From contig JAPPAV010000077.1 in the NCBI GenBank assembly GCA_026705345.1, positions 1 through 64,000 of the forward strand: DNA of 64,000 bases, in the 5' to 3' direction. Origin of the DNA: Gammaproteobacteria bacterium. GTDB taxonomy: Bacteria > Pseudomonadota > Gammaproteobacteria > Pseudomonadales > Azotimanducaceae. Both the position numbers and the translations under genes were made by a program. Shown here piece after piece: positions 26,972 to 37,479 of this stretch; the first letter of the stretch is position 1; each line of letters begins with the position of its first letter. The notes below the pieces were generated by a model, which made no database searches, had not been told where the DNA came from, and saw only the letters and a program-made list of their open reading frames with translations.

Positions 26972-28060
26972 CTAACCGGCGAGTGCGGCCTTCGACAGCT
27001 CCTCCACGATCAGTGAAGTGCTGTCGCGCCTGCGGAATGCCTGCATCCGCTGGCGGTACTCGCCTGAAAGGGCGGCGAGTTTAGCGACACCGGCGACCAA
27101 TGTCTCGGAATTCAGTGTGGCTTCGGGCAGGACCATGCTCCAGCCCCGGGACTCCGCGTAGGCGGCGTTCTCGATCTGATCGCCGCGACTTGCCGTCCGC
27201 GGTAGCGGCACGAGCAGATGGGGTTTGCCCAGGGTGAGCCACTCGTAGAGCGCGTTGGCGCCGGCGCGCGAGACGACGAGGTCGGCGGCGGCGATCAGGT
27301 CCCCCCAATCGTCCGATACGTATTCGCGCTGCGTATAGCCAGCCAGGGTGCAAAGGGAAGCGTCGACCTTGCCAACCCCGCAGACGTGGATGACGTCGTA
27401 GTCGACAAGCAGACGTTCGAGCGCGGCCCGGACCGTTTCGTTCAGCTTCGTTGCACCGAGGCTCCCTCCCACGACTAGAAGAACCGGCCGTTCGGCGGCG
27501 GTGCCCAGCCGTTGCCGCCCGCGCGTGGCGTCGCCGTCAAGCAACTGACCGCGCAGCGGCGTGCCGGTGACAACCACCCTGACGTGTTCGGCCCGGGTGT
27601 CTTCGAAGTTGACGCACAATGTCGTCACGAACCTCTGCGCCAGGCGGTTTGCGAGACCCGGCGTCAGATCGGACTCGTGCGCCACCACCGGGACGCCCTT
27701 CAACCAGGCGCCCACGACGACGGGAAACGACACGAAGCCACCCTTGGAGAACACCACGGCGGGTCGAAGGCGGGCCAGGAGTCGCCACGCCTGCACGATG
27801 CCCACGGGAATGCGCAGTGCATCGACGAAATTCTCGAATGAGAAGTAGCGCCGAAGCTTGCCCGTCTGGATACCGTGGAAGGGGATGCCGAGCGGGGCGA
27901 CAAGACGTTCTTCGGGCCCTTTCGTGCTGCCCACGAAGTGCACCGACGAACCGGCTTTGAGGAGTGCCTCGACGACGGGCAGGGCCGGGACGACATGGCC
28001 CGCGGTACCGCCGCCGGTAATCACGACACAAGGCTGTAGGCCGGCGTGTCCGGTCGTCAC
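26972..28060 (-). CDS. murG: MurG-family UDP-GlcNAc:undecaprenyl-PP-MurNAc-pentapeptide transferase
   Basis: A 362-residue GT-B enzyme that adds GlcNAc to lipid I to make lipid II at the inner membrane face. The first loop is VITGGGTAGHVVPALPVVEA; FSKGGFVSFPVV and LVVGGSLGATKLNE follow, and LVPLPRTASRGDQIENA is in the donor site. The GTG at 28060 is chosen because it lies 8 bp from the upstream stop. It is outside a murein cluster and resembles the MurG-like copies of Gram-positives, so a second, canonical murG may exist elsewhere. Confidence 0.85.
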   Translation of the reverse strand: MTTGHAGLQPCVVITGGGTAGHVVPALPVVEALLKAGSSVHFVGSTKGPEERLVAPLGIPFHGIQTGKLRRYFSFENFVDALRIPVGIVQAWRLLARLRPAVVFSKGGFVSFPVVVGAWLKGVPVVAHESDLTPGLANRLAQRFVTTLCVNFEDTRAEHVRVVVTGTPLRGQLLDGDATRGRQRLGTAAERPVLLVVGGSLGATKLNETVRAALERLLVDYDVIHVCGVGKVDASLCTLAGYTQREYVSDDWGDLIAAADLVVSRAGANALYEWLTLGKPHLLVPLPRTASRGDQIENAAYAESRGWSMVLPEATLNSETLVAGVAKLAALSGEYRQRMQAFRRRDSTSLIVEELSKAALAG

Positions 28061-28067
28061 CGGTACG

Positions 28068-28751
28068 TCACAGGCCAAGCGTCTGCTTGACGAACGGAAT
28101 GGTGAGGCGCCTGCCCTGGGCGAGCGATGCCCGATCGAGCCGATCGAGCATGCCGAGCAGCTCGCGTTGATCCCGGCTGGTGCGTACCAGGAGAAACTGG
28201 GCGACCTCGTCCGGCAGTTCGAAGCCACGCTCCCTGGCAACGCCGGCGAGCAGCCGCAGCTTGTCCCGATCGTCGAGGGGAGCGAGGCGATAGCACGCCG
28301 CGGCCCGCAGTCGCGAACCCAGGTCGGGCAAGGCGAACTTGAGATCCCGGGGCGAACGGTGCGCGGTCACCACCAGACGTGCGTGGCGTTCGCGCAGCAC
28401 GTTGTACAAGCTCATCAACGGTCGCTCCGATGCTCGAGCGCCGAGCCACTCGGGGACGTCGTCGACGGTCACCGTGTCGAACTTGCCGTAGGCCTCGATG
28501 GAGTCGTCCTCCGTGGGGATTTCCCGAGCGGGAACATAGGCCGCGTTCGCCTGATCGTTGCAGACTGCCTGCAAGAGGTGGGTCTTGCCCGTGCCGGGGT
28601 CCCCGAAAAGCCACACGCAGTCGAACGCGTTGCCCGACGCTCGCCCCAATTTCCGCAGGCGTTCCACTAGCTCGCCGTTGCGACCCGCCACGAAGTGCCG
28701 AAACGTGCCGCGTTCGCCCAGGGCGAACGGTAGGGCCTGCTGCTCCGTCAC
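28068..28751 (-). CDS. hda: DnaA regulatory inactivator Hda
   Basis: A 227-residue AAA+ protein homologous to DnaA domain III. With the DNA-loaded sliding clamp it stimulates ATP hydrolysis by DnaA to limit re-initiation. An N-terminal clamp-binding peptide is present (EQQALPF), then P-loop GDPGTGKTHLLQA, Walker B region VTVDDVPEW, sensor block VVTAHRSP and arginine-rich SRLRAAACYRL. No DNA-binding domain IV is present. It starts with GTG and overlaps the upstream phosphatidyltransferase stop by 4 bp (GTGA), the standard gammaproteobacterial arrangement. Confidence 0.93.
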   Translation of the reverse strand: MTEQQALPFALGERGTFRHFVAGRNGELVERLRKLGRASGNAFDCVWLFGDPGTGKTHLLQAVCNDQANAAYVPAREIPTEDDSIEAYGKFDTVTVDDVPEWLGARASERPLMSLYNVLRERHARLVVTAHRSPRDLKFALPDLGSRLRAAACYRLAPLDDRDKLRLLAGVARERGFELPDEVAQFLLVRTSRDQRELLGMLDRLDRASLAQGRRLTIPFVKQTLGL

Positions 28752-29338
28752 GACGCCTTTCTCGCGCGCAACTCGGCCGCCGCCCGGCGGCTCCAGAGCA
28801 GCACGTACTGGCCCCCGGACACCACGCTTGAAACACCCACCAACACGAATCCCAGCGGGTCGATCGGGCCCGCCACCATCGCGGCTACCGGATAGTCCTC
28901 GCCCATCAAGCCAATGATCACGACCAACAGCACGAAAATCAGGAGCGCGGTGTTCGCCTTGCTGAGCGGCGTCGCCTCCATCTCGTATTTGCCGATCCAC
29001 AGCCGATAGGTGAGCGCGCCGAAGACGATCACCAAGTCGCGTCCCACGACGACCACCGGCAACCAAACGGGAACGTGGCCCTGGAGCGCGAGCACGACGA
29101 TCACAACCAGTACGAGAAGCTTGTCGGCGGCAGGGTCGGCAATCGCCCCGAACGTGGTCCGCCAGTTGAAGCGCCTCGCCAATTCCCCGTCGACGAAGTC
29201 CGACAGGCCTGCAACCGCAAAGATGATGAGCGCCTCGGGAATGGCCTCGACCATGAGCAGCCAGCCCGCGGGGACAACCAGCACCACGCGCGCGATTGTC
29301 AATGCATTGGGCAAATGACGCGCCGGCGTATCGGTCAT
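28748..29338 (-). CDS. CDP-alcohol phosphatidyltransferase family protein
   Basis: A 196-residue integral membrane enzyme transferring a phosphatidyl group from CDP-diacylglycerol to an alcohol. The signature is complete: SDFVDGELARRFNW then GAIADPAADK, giving D-x2-D-G-x2-A-R...G-x3-D-x3-D. About five or six membrane segments are visible. It is PgsA-like (glycerol-phosphate acceptor) but the acceptor cannot be fixed from sequence; gammaproteobacteria often keep such a paralogue between DUF2066 and hda. It overlaps both neighbours by 4 bp. Confidence 0.88.
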   Translation of the reverse strand: MTDTPARHLPNALTIARVVLVVPAGWLLMVEAIPEALIIFAVAGLSDFVDGELARRFNWRTTFGAIADPAADKLLVLVVIVVLALQGHVPVWLPVVVVGRDLVIVFGALTYRLWIGKYEMEATPLSKANTALLIFVLLVVIIGLMGEDYPVAAMVAGPIDPLGFVLVGVSSVVSGGQYVLLWSRRAAAELRARKAS

Positions 29339-30471
29339 CGGGCACCCATCCAAACCAACTCCAACCCCGGACCCGCCGGCGGTGGCGTTGGTGAACCACT
29401 TCGAGATTGGGAAAGATAGCCTCCCATCAGGAGCAGTTCCACAAGCTGATCGCGTGCCGACCGGGAGTGCAGTTTCAGGTGCAGCGCACTCGGTTCGACG
29501 GCGCTGACGTCCACCCGGGTGATGTATTCCCGGGACTGCAGATAGGCGAGTACGGCAGCGTAGCCCCGAACCGTCTGCGCCCCGCGGACTGTCAACGTGA
29601 TCGTGTCGAGGTCTCCTCCCCGGACTCCAAAGCGCTGCGCCAGCGCATCCGCAACGCGGTGCACAGCTTCCCCCGCCACGACGGCGGCCGACGACCCCTG
29701 ATGGATGAACGACGCGGCGAGTTCCTGCTCTTCGCCCGGTGACTTGAGCTCCCAATGCGACGACCAGCCACCGCCGGGATTCGCCGCGACCCGCCCAAGC
29801 AGCATGAGATCGCGTGCATAGCGCCGGGAGGTCCGCATGATGGCGGTCCAGAACCGTCCCCACAGGTCCGTGACCCTCAAGCCCCTGTCGTCGAGGTCCG
29901 TGAGCGGGAAGGTCAACATGATGCCGCGGCGGCGTGCCTCCCGATGCATGGCCAATGCGACCTCTTCCGCGACGCCGACCGACGTCGACGAAACCACACG
30001 CCGGGTTCTTCCTCGCGAGGGGTCGGCCCCTCCCGCTTCCCCGGCGAGGGCTCCTTCGAGCACAACCCAAACGAGCACCGTCGGGCGATCGGCGCTCCAA
30101 ACGGGAAGTCCTGTGCGGCGCAACAGATCGAGGAGCGTGCCGCGCTCGAAGTGAATCTCCAAGTGCGTCTGGGGGATCGCCTCTCCACCCTCTTCCGGTT
30201 GGATGCCGCGTGTCGCGAAGGCGTAGCGCGCGTAGTACCGCTCGGACTCCCGGATGGCTCCATCCACCTGGCTGCCGAAAGGGATCTCGCGCAGCCCCGT
30301 CACGCGCGTGAGCACTTCGGCCAGCGCGGCACCGGCGGCGCGGCGTCGGTCGGCGTCGCTCTGCGATGCCACCGTGATTTCGACATCGTAGAGCCACGGA
30401 ACGACTTCGGCCCACGCCGTTCCGGCAGCGCCGGCAACGACACAAGCCAACAACAATCGAACACGAGCCAC
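29335..30471 (-). CDS. DUF2066 exported protein
   Basis: A 378-residue protein with an N-terminal signal peptide (LLLACVVAGAAGTAWA) and the DUF2066 pattern: VEITVASQSDADRRRAAGAA, LTRVTGLREI, FERGTLLDLLRRTGLPVW. Function is unknown; the family is found next to purM and hda in gammaproteobacteria, as here. It heads the five-gene minus-strand operon and is divergent from purM (143-bp gap). Periplasmic or outer-membrane location is inferred from the signal sequence. Confidence 0.85.
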   Translation of the reverse strand: MARVRLLLACVVAGAAGTAWAEVVPWLYDVEITVASQSDADRRRAAGAALAEVLTRVTGLREIPFGSQVDGAIRESERYYARYAFATRGIQPEEGGEAIPQTHLEIHFERGTLLDLLRRTGLPVWSADRPTVLVWVVLEGALAGEAGGADPSRGRTRRVVSSTSVGVAEEVALAMHREARRRGIMLTFPLTDLDDRGLRVTDLWGRFWTAIMRTSRRYARDLMLLGRVAANPGGGWSSHWELKSPGEEQELAASFIHQGSSAAVVAGEAVHRVADALAQRFGVRGGDLDTITLTVRGAQTVRGYAAVLAYLQSREYITRVDVSAVEPSALHLKLHSRSARDQLVELLLMGGYLSQSRSGSPTPPPAGPGLELVWMGAR

Positions 30472-30614
30472 GAGCCGCGATCCCTGAACGGGGTAAGTAG
30501 GGCACGCCTAAGTGTAATGAAATGCCGATGGACAATCGCGGTCGTCAAGTCGTCAAGCCAATCGCGGGCCTTTGCCTTAAACTGCGCGTTCTTTTTCCGC
30601 GGCGGGACTGGCCG

Positions 30615-31649
30615 ATGCCACGCCTGACCTACCGGGATGCCGGCGTCGACATAGACGCGGGCAACGAACTGGTAAGACGCATTGCGCCGGCGGTGCGTCG
30701 TACCCGCCGCCCAGAACTCCTGTCCGACCTAGGCGGTTTCGCCGCACTGGCGACGCTGCCCCAAGACTACCGGAACCCGGTTCTCGTCACGGGCACGGAC
30801 GGCGTCGGTACCAAGCTCCGACTCGCCATCGATCACGACCGCCACGACGACGTGGGTCAGGATCTCGTCGCGATGTGCGTGAACGACGTGCTGGTGGCCG
30901 GCGCGGAACCGTTCCTGTTCCTCGACTACTACGCCAGCGGCGCCCTCGACGTCGACGTCGCCGAGCGCGTGATCAACGGCATCGCCAAGGGTTGCGAGTT
31001 GGCCGGCTGCGCGCTGGCCGGCGGGGAGACGGCGGAGATGCCCGGGTTCTACCCACCGGGCGACTACGATCTCGCGGGCTTCTGCGTCGGCCTCGTGGAA
31101 CGCGACGCCATCATCACCGGCGACGCTATCGGCGTTGGCGATGTGCTGATCGGCCTGGCGTCAAGTGGCCCCCATGCGAACGGATACGCCCTGATCCGGC
31201 GCATTCTCGACGATCAAGGCGGTGCCGCACCCGACGACCTTGTTGACAGCCTGCTTGCGCCCACACGAATCTACGTGCGTTCCGTGAACGCAGTGCTGGA
31301 TGTTGCCCGGGGGTTGTGCCACATAACCGGTGGCGGCTTCGTCGACAACCTTCCGCGGATGTTCGGCGACCATCTGGCGGCGGCGATCGATCTCGACGCA
31401 TGGAAACGACCCACGGTGTTCGATCTGCTCCAGCAGGCGGGCGGAATCGACGAGGCCGAAATGCTGCGCACGTTCAACCTCGGCATCGGTTTCGTCGTGT
31501 GCGCCGCCGAAGCCGATGCAGCCAACGTTCTCGAGACGCTACGCTCGGCCGGCGAGGGGGCGCGGGTCATTGGCCGGATGGTCGCGAACGGGAGCCGCCC
31601 AACGAGCGGGCAATTCGTGGTGTCGAAGGACGGCGCCCTGCTCGGTTGA
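30615..31649 (+). CDS. purM: Phosphoribosylformylglycinamidine cyclo-ligase (AIR synthetase)
   Basis: A 344-residue ATP-dependent enzyme of purine synthesis that closes the imidazole ring. Family blocks: [79 protein letters not shown] and [13 protein letters not shown]. Length is normal. The ATG at 30615 is fixed by these N-terminal motifs. Usually purN follows purM in gammaproteobacteria; here convergent dcd follows after 11 bp, so purN must be elsewhere. Confidence 0.96.
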   Translation: MPRLTYRDAGVDIDAGNELVRRIAPAVRRTRRPELLSDLGGFAALATLPQDYRNPVLVTGTDGVGTKLRLAIDHDRHDDVGQDLVAMCVNDVLVAGAEPFLFLDYYASGALDVDVAERVINGIAKGCELAGCALAGGETAEMPGFYPPGDYDLAGFCVGLVERDAIITGDAIGVGDVLIGLASSGPHANGYALIRRILDDQGGAAPDDLVDSLLAPTRIYVRSVNAVLDVARGLCHITGGGFVDNLPRMFGDHLAAAIDLDAWKRPTVFDLLQQAGGIDEAEMLRTFNLGIGFVVCAAEADAANVLETLRSAGEGARVIGRMVANGSRPTSGQFVVSKDGALLG

Positions 31650-31660
31650 CGGGTCGCGCG

Positions 31661-32224
31661 TCAAGCCCTGGGGAGGGTGACGCCGCGCTGGCCCTGGTAC
31701 TTGCCGCCCCGGTCCCGGTAGGTCACCTCGCAGGGCTCGTCGCTCTGGAAGAACAGCAACTGCGCGACGCCCTCGTTGGCGTAGATCTTCGCGGGCAAGT
31801 TGGTCGTGTTGGAGAACTCCAGGGTGACATGGCCCTCCCATTCGGGCTCCAAGGGCGTCACGTTGACGATGATTCCGCAACGCGCGTATGTGGACTTGCC
31901 CACGCACAACGTCAGGACATCGCGGGGGATCCGGAAATACTCGACCGTGCTTGCCAAGGCGAAGGCGTTGGGCGGAACGATGCAGCTGTCGCCCTGGACG
32001 TCCACAAAGCTGCGCTCGTCGAACGCCTTGGGGTCGACGGTGGCCGAGAAGATGTTGGTGAAGACCTTGAACGCCGGCGCGCAGCGGACGTCGTAGCCGT
32101 AGCTGGAGGTGCCGTAGGAGATCACCCGCCTGTTGTCGACGGTGCGGACCTGGTCGGGCTCGAAGGGTTCGATCATGCCGGTCCGGGCCATGTCCCGGAT
32201 CCAGCGGTCGGACTTGATGGTCAT
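31661..32224 (-). CDS. dcd: dCTP deaminase
   Basis: A 187-residue trimeric enzyme producing dUTP from dCTP for thymidylate synthesis. Family blocks: [48 protein letters not shown] (with the catalytic Glu) and the C-terminal [13 protein letters not shown]. It overlaps the preceding mrp gene by 4 bp (ATGA), as commonly seen in gammaproteobacteria. Confidence 0.96.
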   Translation of the reverse strand: MTIKSDRWIRDMARTGMIEPFEPDQVRTVDNRRVISYGTSSYGYDVRCAPAFKVFTNIFSATVDPKAFDERSFVDVQGDSCIVPPNAFALASTVEYFRIPRDVLTLCVGKSTYARCGIIVNVTPLEPEWEGHVTLEFSNTTNLPAKIYANEGVAQLLFFQSDEPCEVTYRDRGGKYQGQRGVTLPRA

Positions 32225-33255
32225 TCGTCGTCCATGGTGATGGACGGCGGCGGCGCGATATCCGCGGCGTTGCGCCAGAGCGCACCGGCAAGGCGCCGGG
32301 CGCAGTCGACGAACAACGTAGCCACCTGACTCGTGGTGTCCGCGACCACGGTCGGCGACCCGGCGTCCGTCGACTGGCGAATGCGAGGATCAAGGGGAAA
32401 CGCACCGAGCAGCTCAACGCCGTATTCCTCGGCCACCTTAGCCCCGCCTCCCTCGCCGAACAGGTGGTGGACTTCGCCGCACCCACATTGAAACCAGCTC
32501 ATGTTCTCGATGATGCCGAGGATCGGGATGTCGACCTTCTGGAACATTTCGATGCCCTTGCGGGCGTCCAGGAGCGCGATGTCCTGGGGGGTCGTGACGA
32601 TGACCACCCCGCTGACCGCCGCCTGCTGGGACAGGGTCAACTGGATGTCTCCGGTACCCGGCGGCATGTCGACGACCAGGTAGTCGAGTCCGCCCCAGTC
32701 CGTTTGTTCGAGAAGCTGCCGCAGCGCACCCGACGCCATCGGGCCGCGCCACACCATCGGCGTCCTTTCGTCGGTGAGCATGCTCATCGACATGGCCTCG
32801 ATGCCGTGCGCCCGAATGGGCACGAACAGGCGTTGGTCGCGGACTTCCGGACGCCGGCCTGCGGGAATCCCGAGCATCATGCCTTGGCTGGGGCCGTAGA
32901 TGTCCGCATCGAGGATGCCGGTTCTCGCGCCGGCTCGGTCCAGCGCCAAGGCCAGGTTTACCGCGGTCGTGGACTTGCCGACCCCGCCCTTGCCCGATGC
33001 GACCGCGATCAGGTGGCCGGCGCGGGTCGCATTCCGGGACGGCGGTGGCGCGAAGGCGAGATCGAGGACCACGGCGTCGTTCAAGGCTTGCGACAGCGCC
33101 CGGGTATAGGGCTCTTCGAGACCATCCACGGGATACCCCAGTACCGCGTCGACGTGCCAACGGTCGTCCAAGCGGGCGGCGCGGCGCACCGCACCGAGTT
33201 CGCCCCAGGTAGCCCCCAATACGGGGTCGGGGAAACTGTCTATGGGGTTGGCCAT
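32221..33255 (-). CDS. mrp: Mrp/ApbC Fe-S cluster carrier ATPase
   Basis: A 344-residue P-loop NTPase that carries [4Fe-4S] clusters to target enzymes. The N-terminal ~90 residues form the DUF59/MIP18 domain, followed by deviant Walker [37 protein letters not shown] and [11 protein letters not shown]. The cluster-holding cysteines, usually CxxC, are spaced CxC here (QCGC). It is co-transcribed with dcd. The rnf and nth Fe-S proteins nearby are plausible clients. Confidence 0.94.
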   Translation of the reverse strand: MANPIDSFPDPVLGATWGELGAVRRAARLDDRWHVDAVLGYPVDGLEEPYTRALSQALNDAVVLDLAFAPPPSRNATRAGHLIAVASGKGGVGKSTTAVNLALALDRAGARTGILDADIYGPSQGMMLGIPAGRRPEVRDQRLFVPIRAHGIEAMSMSMLTDERTPMVWRGPMASGALRQLLEQTDWGGLDYLVVDMPPGTGDIQLTLSQQAAVSGVVIVTTPQDIALLDARKGIEMFQKVDIPILGIIENMSWFQCGCGEVHHLFGEGGGAKVAEEYGVELLGAFPLDPRIRQSTDAGSPTVVADTTSQVATLFVDCARRLAGALWRNAADIAPPPSITMDDE

Positions 33256-33339
33256 CGGGGATCCTTCGATTCGGCCACGATTATAGCGTCCACTCTCCCA
33301 CCCTCCGACGAGTCGCGTGGGAGCGAGGTTGTTCCGCGC

Positions 33340-33987
33340 CTATGCCGTGGCCTGCGTGAGTTCCAGCCAGGCGTTGCGCAAAACCCGTGCGGCCGAGCGA
33401 AGGAAGATCGCCAACAGGATCAACGCCACCACGATGTCCGGCCAGCCGGAGTCGAACAGCCAGACGGCGGCCGCCGCGCCAATGACCGCGAAGCCCTCGA
33501 TCACGTCGTTGCGGGAGCACTCCCAAGACGACGACATGTTGACATCGCCTGTCCGGTACGGTGAGAGGAGCCATAGGCAGACGCTGTTCGCGGCCAGGTT
33601 GAGCGTGGCGGCGACCGACATCGTGCCCGCCGCCGGCGCGTCGAGGTCCGTCAGCCGCCAGCCGATCTGGGCGGCCACGGCCAGCGCCGCGCCGAGTATC
33701 AGGAGTCCCTTCAGAAAGGCAACACGGGCTTTCACCTGCGTCGAGGCACCGACCACTGCGATGCTCAAGCCGTAGGTGAGCGCATCGCCGAGGTTGTCCA
33801 AGGTTCCCGAGAGCAGCGCCGAAGACTCGCTCAGGACCGAGGCGGTCACCATCCCGATGAAGGTCGCCACGTTGATCCCGAAGACCCACGCCAGCACCTT
33901 GCGCTGCCGGCTGGCCAGGCTTGCCACGTCGATCGTACTTCTGCAGCAGTCGTCCGCCACGGTCGTGGGTTCCCCGGGTACGGCCAC
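33340..33987 (-). CDS. Short cation-diffusion-facilitator-type transporter
   Basis: A 215-residue inner-membrane protein with five to six hydrophobic helices. The metal-site helix reads GTLDNLGDALTYG and a later helix begins SRNDVIEGF, matching the paired acidic sites of CDF exporters. The cytoplasmic C-terminal metallochaperone-like domain of ~80 residues is absent, so it belongs to the short 'cation transporter' subgroup. A near-N-terminal CC pair precedes the first helix. GTG at 33987 is a best guess. The substrate (Zn, Co, Cd or Mn) is not predictable. Confidence 0.78.
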   Translation of the reverse strand: MAVPGEPTTVADDCCRSTIDVASLASRQRKVLAWVFGINVATFIGMVTASVLSESSALLSGTLDNLGDALTYGLSIAVVGASTQVKARVAFLKGLLILGAALAVAAQIGWRLTDLDAPAAGTMSVAATLNLAANSVCLWLLSPYRTGDVNMSSSWECSRNDVIEGFAVIGAAAAVWLFDSGWPDIVVALILLAIFLRSAARVLRNAWLELTQATA

Positions 33988-34012
33988 GAGTCTATCAGTC
34001 TTTCTGCAAACC

Positions 34013-35119
34013 CTAATCTTGAAGCAGCTCGACCGCAGCCCGGCTATTGCGCCATGCCGGTCCACCGGCGAACGCCAGGGCGAAGTCGCGCGGCGTGACC
34101 TCGCGCACTTGCCCCTCGCAGTTGGATGCGCCGAAGGTCTCGAACCGCACGCTGGCGCGGAGCTTCAGGTCTGCGCCGTGCGACAGCAACAGTTCGAGGA
34201 ACGGCAGGCAATGACCATCGTCCGACAATACCGACCAGGACGCGACGGTGTGAAAGATCGGGCTCTGGCCGTCATTGCCCCCGGCACGGGCGTTGATATC
34301 GGCGCCGCGCGACAGCAACAGTCGTCCCATCTCGACCTCGTTGTAGTCCGCGGCGATGTGCAGCAGCGTTGGTCCGGGATGGTTGAACGGGAGCCACAGG
34401 TAGTCGACCTCCTCGAAGCGCCGATGCACGAGCTGCGGGTCCGCATCGAGTTGCGCGGTTAGCAAATCGATACGGCCACGATGGATCGCCATGACCGCCT
34501 CGGGTTGGCTGTGCGACGCGCCGGCGTCGAGCAGCAACTCGATGACATCGTGCTTGTGGGGGGTACGCGCATAGGTGCCCATGGCCATATGCAGCGGCGT
34601 CTCACCGCCCGCTTCGAGATTGGGGTTGGCACCGAGTTCAAGCAATAGCGCGACCGTGTCCGTTTCGTTCAGCGTCTCGGCTGCCGCGAGCAGCGGCGTA
34701 CCGACGTAGGAACTGTCTTCCATCGTGGCGGCGTCTACATCGGCGCCATGCTCGACGAGCAGGCGAACCATGTCGTTCTTGCCCATCGCGGCGGCCCGGA
34801 AGAGTGCGCTTGGTATCCCGGCCAGGCGCGGCTCTCGAGCCAACATCGTTTCTGCGGTGTCGATATCGCCGTTGTTGGCCGCGGCGACGAATGCGCCGAC
34901 GGATTCCTCAAGGAACGCCTTGAGCATGGCCCAGCTTGCGTGGCCGAGTTCGCGCGAGATCACGAGTTGGGCGTCGTTTAGCTTGAAGTTCGCCCTGTCT
35001 TTGACATACGGCGCGATGCGCGCGAGCGCGGCTCGGTCGTTCTCGCGGACGGACTTCAGCAGGGACTTGGCCTGCTTCTTGAGATTTTCCAGGTTCGCAC
35101 CCGGATAGGGGGTAGTCAT
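34013..35119 (-). CDS. Ankyrin-repeat protein
   Basis: A 368-residue protein. After a basic N-terminal segment (NLENLKKQAKSLLKSVRE) and a helical region that includes SRELGHASWAMLKAFL, ankyrin repeats run from ~residue 75: ALFRAAAMGKNDMVRLLVEH, TPLLAAAETLNETDTVALLL, TPLHMAMGTYARTPHKHDV and TLLHIAADYNEVEMGRLLLS. There is no signal peptide or membrane segment. Ankyrin stacks mediate protein binding; the partner is unknown. The N-terminal segment occurs in a family of stand-alone bacterial ankyrin proteins. It is divergent from metG. Confidence 0.85.
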   Translation of the reverse strand: MTTPYPGANLENLKKQAKSLLKSVRENDRAALARIAPYVKDRANFKLNDAQLVISRELGHASWAMLKAFLEESVGAFVAAANNGDIDTAETMLAREPRLAGIPSALFRAAAMGKNDMVRLLVEHGADVDAATMEDSSYVGTPLLAAAETLNETDTVALLLELGANPNLEAGGETPLHMAMGTYARTPHKHDVIELLLDAGASHSQPEAVMAIHRGRIDLLTAQLDADPQLVHRRFEEVDYLWLPFNHPGPTLLHIAADYNEVEMGRLLLSRGADINARAGGNDGQSPIFHTVASWSVLSDDGHCLPFLELLLSHGADLKLRASVRFETFGASNCEGQVREVTPRDFALAFAGGPAWRNSRAAVELLQD

Positions 35120-35436
35120 GAAAGACCTCCTTTCATTAAGCCCAATATCCGCACCTTGGACAGAAAAGAGGATCGTGTCGTCGCAATTACAACCAGATGG
35201 GCATAGCCCTACCCGCGGATCAGGTGCGCTCTGAGACGCACCTCTTCACCGTAACGCCATCCTCGGATGTCTGCAACACCCCGTCCGGGGAAAGGGCCGG
35301 ACACCGAGCTTGGGAGGGGTGTGCTGATACGGACGGCGTCGAGTTCCCACCCGTCGAGGGACCGGGGTTGCGTGGCCAATCCCCGTCGCGGCGCGTATAG
35401 TCTCGCGCCCTCGATACAACCCGCCTTGAGATCACC
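35120..35436. promoter_or_regulatory. Intergenic region between divergent ankyrin and metG genes
   Basis: These 317 bp must hold both promoters. An AAAGGAGG-type ribosome-binding site for the ankyrin gene lies at its left edge (the minus strand of the CCTCCTTT run near 35127-35134). A GGTGCGCTCTGAGACGCACC hairpin is at about 35223-35242. The rest shows no coding sequence, and no SAM or T-box riboswitch could be recognised before metG. Confidence 0.4.
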
Positions 35437-37440
35437 ATGCGTCGCATCCTCGTCACCAGCGCGCTGCCGAACGCCAACGGGGCCATTCACCTCGGCCACC
35501 TGTTCGAGCACATCCTGACCGACATCTGGGTCCGGTTTCAGCGCATGATGGGCAACGAGTGCTACTACGTATGCGCGGACGACGCCCACGGCACGGCGAC
35601 CATGCTCGCGGCCGAACGCTTAGGCACCACGCCCGAAGCGATGATCGAATCGCTGCGCGAGGAGCACGCCGACGACTTGTGCCGCTTCCACGTCGAGCAC
35701 GACAACTACTACTCGACGCACTCGCCGGAGAACGAGCAATTCACCCGGGCGATCTACGAACGCCTCGCCGCCGACGGACGGACGTTCACCGCCGACGTCG
35801 AGCAGCTCTACGATCCCGAACGCGAACTGTTCCTGGCCGACCGCTTCGTGAAGGGCAACTGCCCGCGGTGCGGACACGACGACCAGTACGGCGACAACTG
35901 CCAGGAGTGCGGGGCGACCTACGACGCCACGGAACTCGGCAATCCGCGCTCGCTCCTTTCCGATGCCACGCCCGAGTTGCGCTCGTCGGACCACTATTTC
36001 TTCGACCTGGCGCAATTCACCGACTTCCTCAAGGACTGGACCGCGACCGATGCGGTGCAGCCGGAGGTGACCAACAAGCTCGCCGAATGGCTGACCGGGG
36101 GCTTGAAGGCATGGGACATCAGCCGCGACGGGCCCTATTTCGGGTTCACCATTCCCGGCACCAAGGAAAAGTACTTCTACGTCTGGATGGACGCGCCGGT
36201 TGGGTACATGGCGAGCTTCAAAAACCTATGCGACCGCACGGAAGGGTTGGATTTCGAAGACTTCTGGCGCGCCGACAGCGATGCGGAAGTTCACCACTTC
36301 ATCGGCAAGGACATCATCAACTTCCACTGCCTGTTCTGGCCCGCCGTGCTGCGCGGTGCCGACTACCGCACGCCGACCAAGGTCCACACCCACGGCTTCA
36401 TCACGGTGGACGGCGTTCAGATGTCGAAGTCCCGGGGCACATTCATTAACGCCGGCACCTATCTCGAGCACTTGGACCCGGAGCACCTGCGCTACTACTT
36501 CGCCACCAAGCTCGCCGCCAACACCGACGACGTGGACATCCAACTCGACGACTTCGTGCAGCGGGTGAACTCCGACCTGGTCGGCAAGGTCGTCAACATC
36601 GCCTCGCGTTGCGCGGGCTTCATCCATCGCGGATTCGACGGGGTTCTGGCGGCGAGCGTGCACGACGAGCAACTCTGGGCCGCGGTGACGGACGCCCGGC
36701 GCGAACTGGCCGAACTCTACGAGCGGGGCGATGTCGGTCGTGCCGTGCGGCAGATCACGGGGCTGGCGGACCGCACCAACCAGTACATCGCGGCCCACGA
36801 GCCCTGGAAGCACGTCAACGACCCCGAACGACGCGACGAGGTGCAGGGCGTGTGTTCCCTCGGCATCAATGTGTTCCGGGCGCTGGCCGTCTATTTGAAA
36901 CCCATCCTGCCGGCGATGGCAGCCAACGCAGAGGCATTCCTCAACATCGAGTCGCTGGCGTGGGAAGACGCGGGCCGACCCCTCGTCGGCCACGAGATTA
37001 ACCGCTTCAAGCCGTTGTTCACCCGCATCGACCGCAAGGACGTCGACAAGGTCATCGCAGCCACCGTCGCCCAGGCCGAAACGGAGAACGAAGACGAGTC
37101 GGACGAAGGCAGTGCACAAGTCAGCATCGACGAGTTCGGCAAGATCGATCTCCGCGTGGCCAAGGTGCTAGCCGCAAACTTCGTGGACGGGGCCGACAAG
37201 CTGATCGAACTCCGGCTGGATCTCGGCGACAGCCAACGAACGGTGTTCGCCGGCGTCCGGGAAGCCTACGACCCGTCGACATTGGTCGAACGCCACGTCG
37301 TCGTTGTCGCCAATCTGGCGCCCCGCAAGATGCGCTTCGGAACTTCCGAAGGCATGGTCCTAGCGGCCGGACCCGGCGGCGAAGACATCTTCCTCTTGTC
37401 CCCGGATGCCGGTGCCAAGCCGGGGATGAGGGTGACGTAG
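35437..37440 (+). CDS. metG: Methionyl-tRNA synthetase
   Basis: A 667-residue class I enzyme. It has the HLGHLFEHI form of the HIGH motif, a zinc-binding insertion ([18 protein letters not shown]), the KMSKS loop as MSKSRGTF, an anticodon-binding helical domain, and a C-terminal EMAP/Trbp111 tRNA-binding domain (~residue 565 on, [13 protein letters not shown]) used for dimerisation. Length and layout match the Escherichia coli type. The rnf operon follows 39 bp downstream. Confidence 0.97.
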   Translation: MRRILVTSALPNANGAIHLGHLFEHILTDIWVRFQRMMGNECYYVCADDAHGTATMLAAERLGTTPEAMIESLREEHADDLCRFHVEHDNYYSTHSPENEQFTRAIYERLAADGRTFTADVEQLYDPERELFLADRFVKGNCPRCGHDDQYGDNCQECGATYDATELGNPRSLLSDATPELRSSDHYFFDLAQFTDFLKDWTATDAVQPEVTNKLAEWLTGGLKAWDISRDGPYFGFTIPGTKEKYFYVWMDAPVGYMASFKNLCDRTEGLDFEDFWRADSDAEVHHFIGKDIINFHCLFWPAVLRGADYRTPTKVHTHGFITVDGVQMSKSRGTFINAGTYLEHLDPEHLRYYFATKLAANTDDVDIQLDDFVQRVNSDLVGKVVNIASRCAGFIHRGFDGVLAASVHDEQLWAAVTDARRELAELYERGDVGRAVRQITGLADRTNQYIAAHEPWKHVNDPERRDEVQGVCSLGINVFRALAVYLKPILPAMAANAEAFLNIESLAWEDAGRPLVGHEINRFKPLFTRIDRKDVDKVIAATVAQAETENEDESDEGSAQVSIDEFGKIDLRVAKVLAANFVDGADKLIELRLDLGDSQRTVFAGVREAYDPSTLVERHVVVVANLAPRKMRFGTSEGMVLAAGPGGEDIFLLSPDAGAKPGMRVT

Positions 37441-37479
37441 GGCGACCCTGGTGCTCGCCCGGCCGGCCTGCTGACACCC

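Noticed and set aside
35120-35436. Riboswitch or T-box upstream of metG
   Set aside because: No recognisable conserved core, and T-boxes are mainly Gram-positive.
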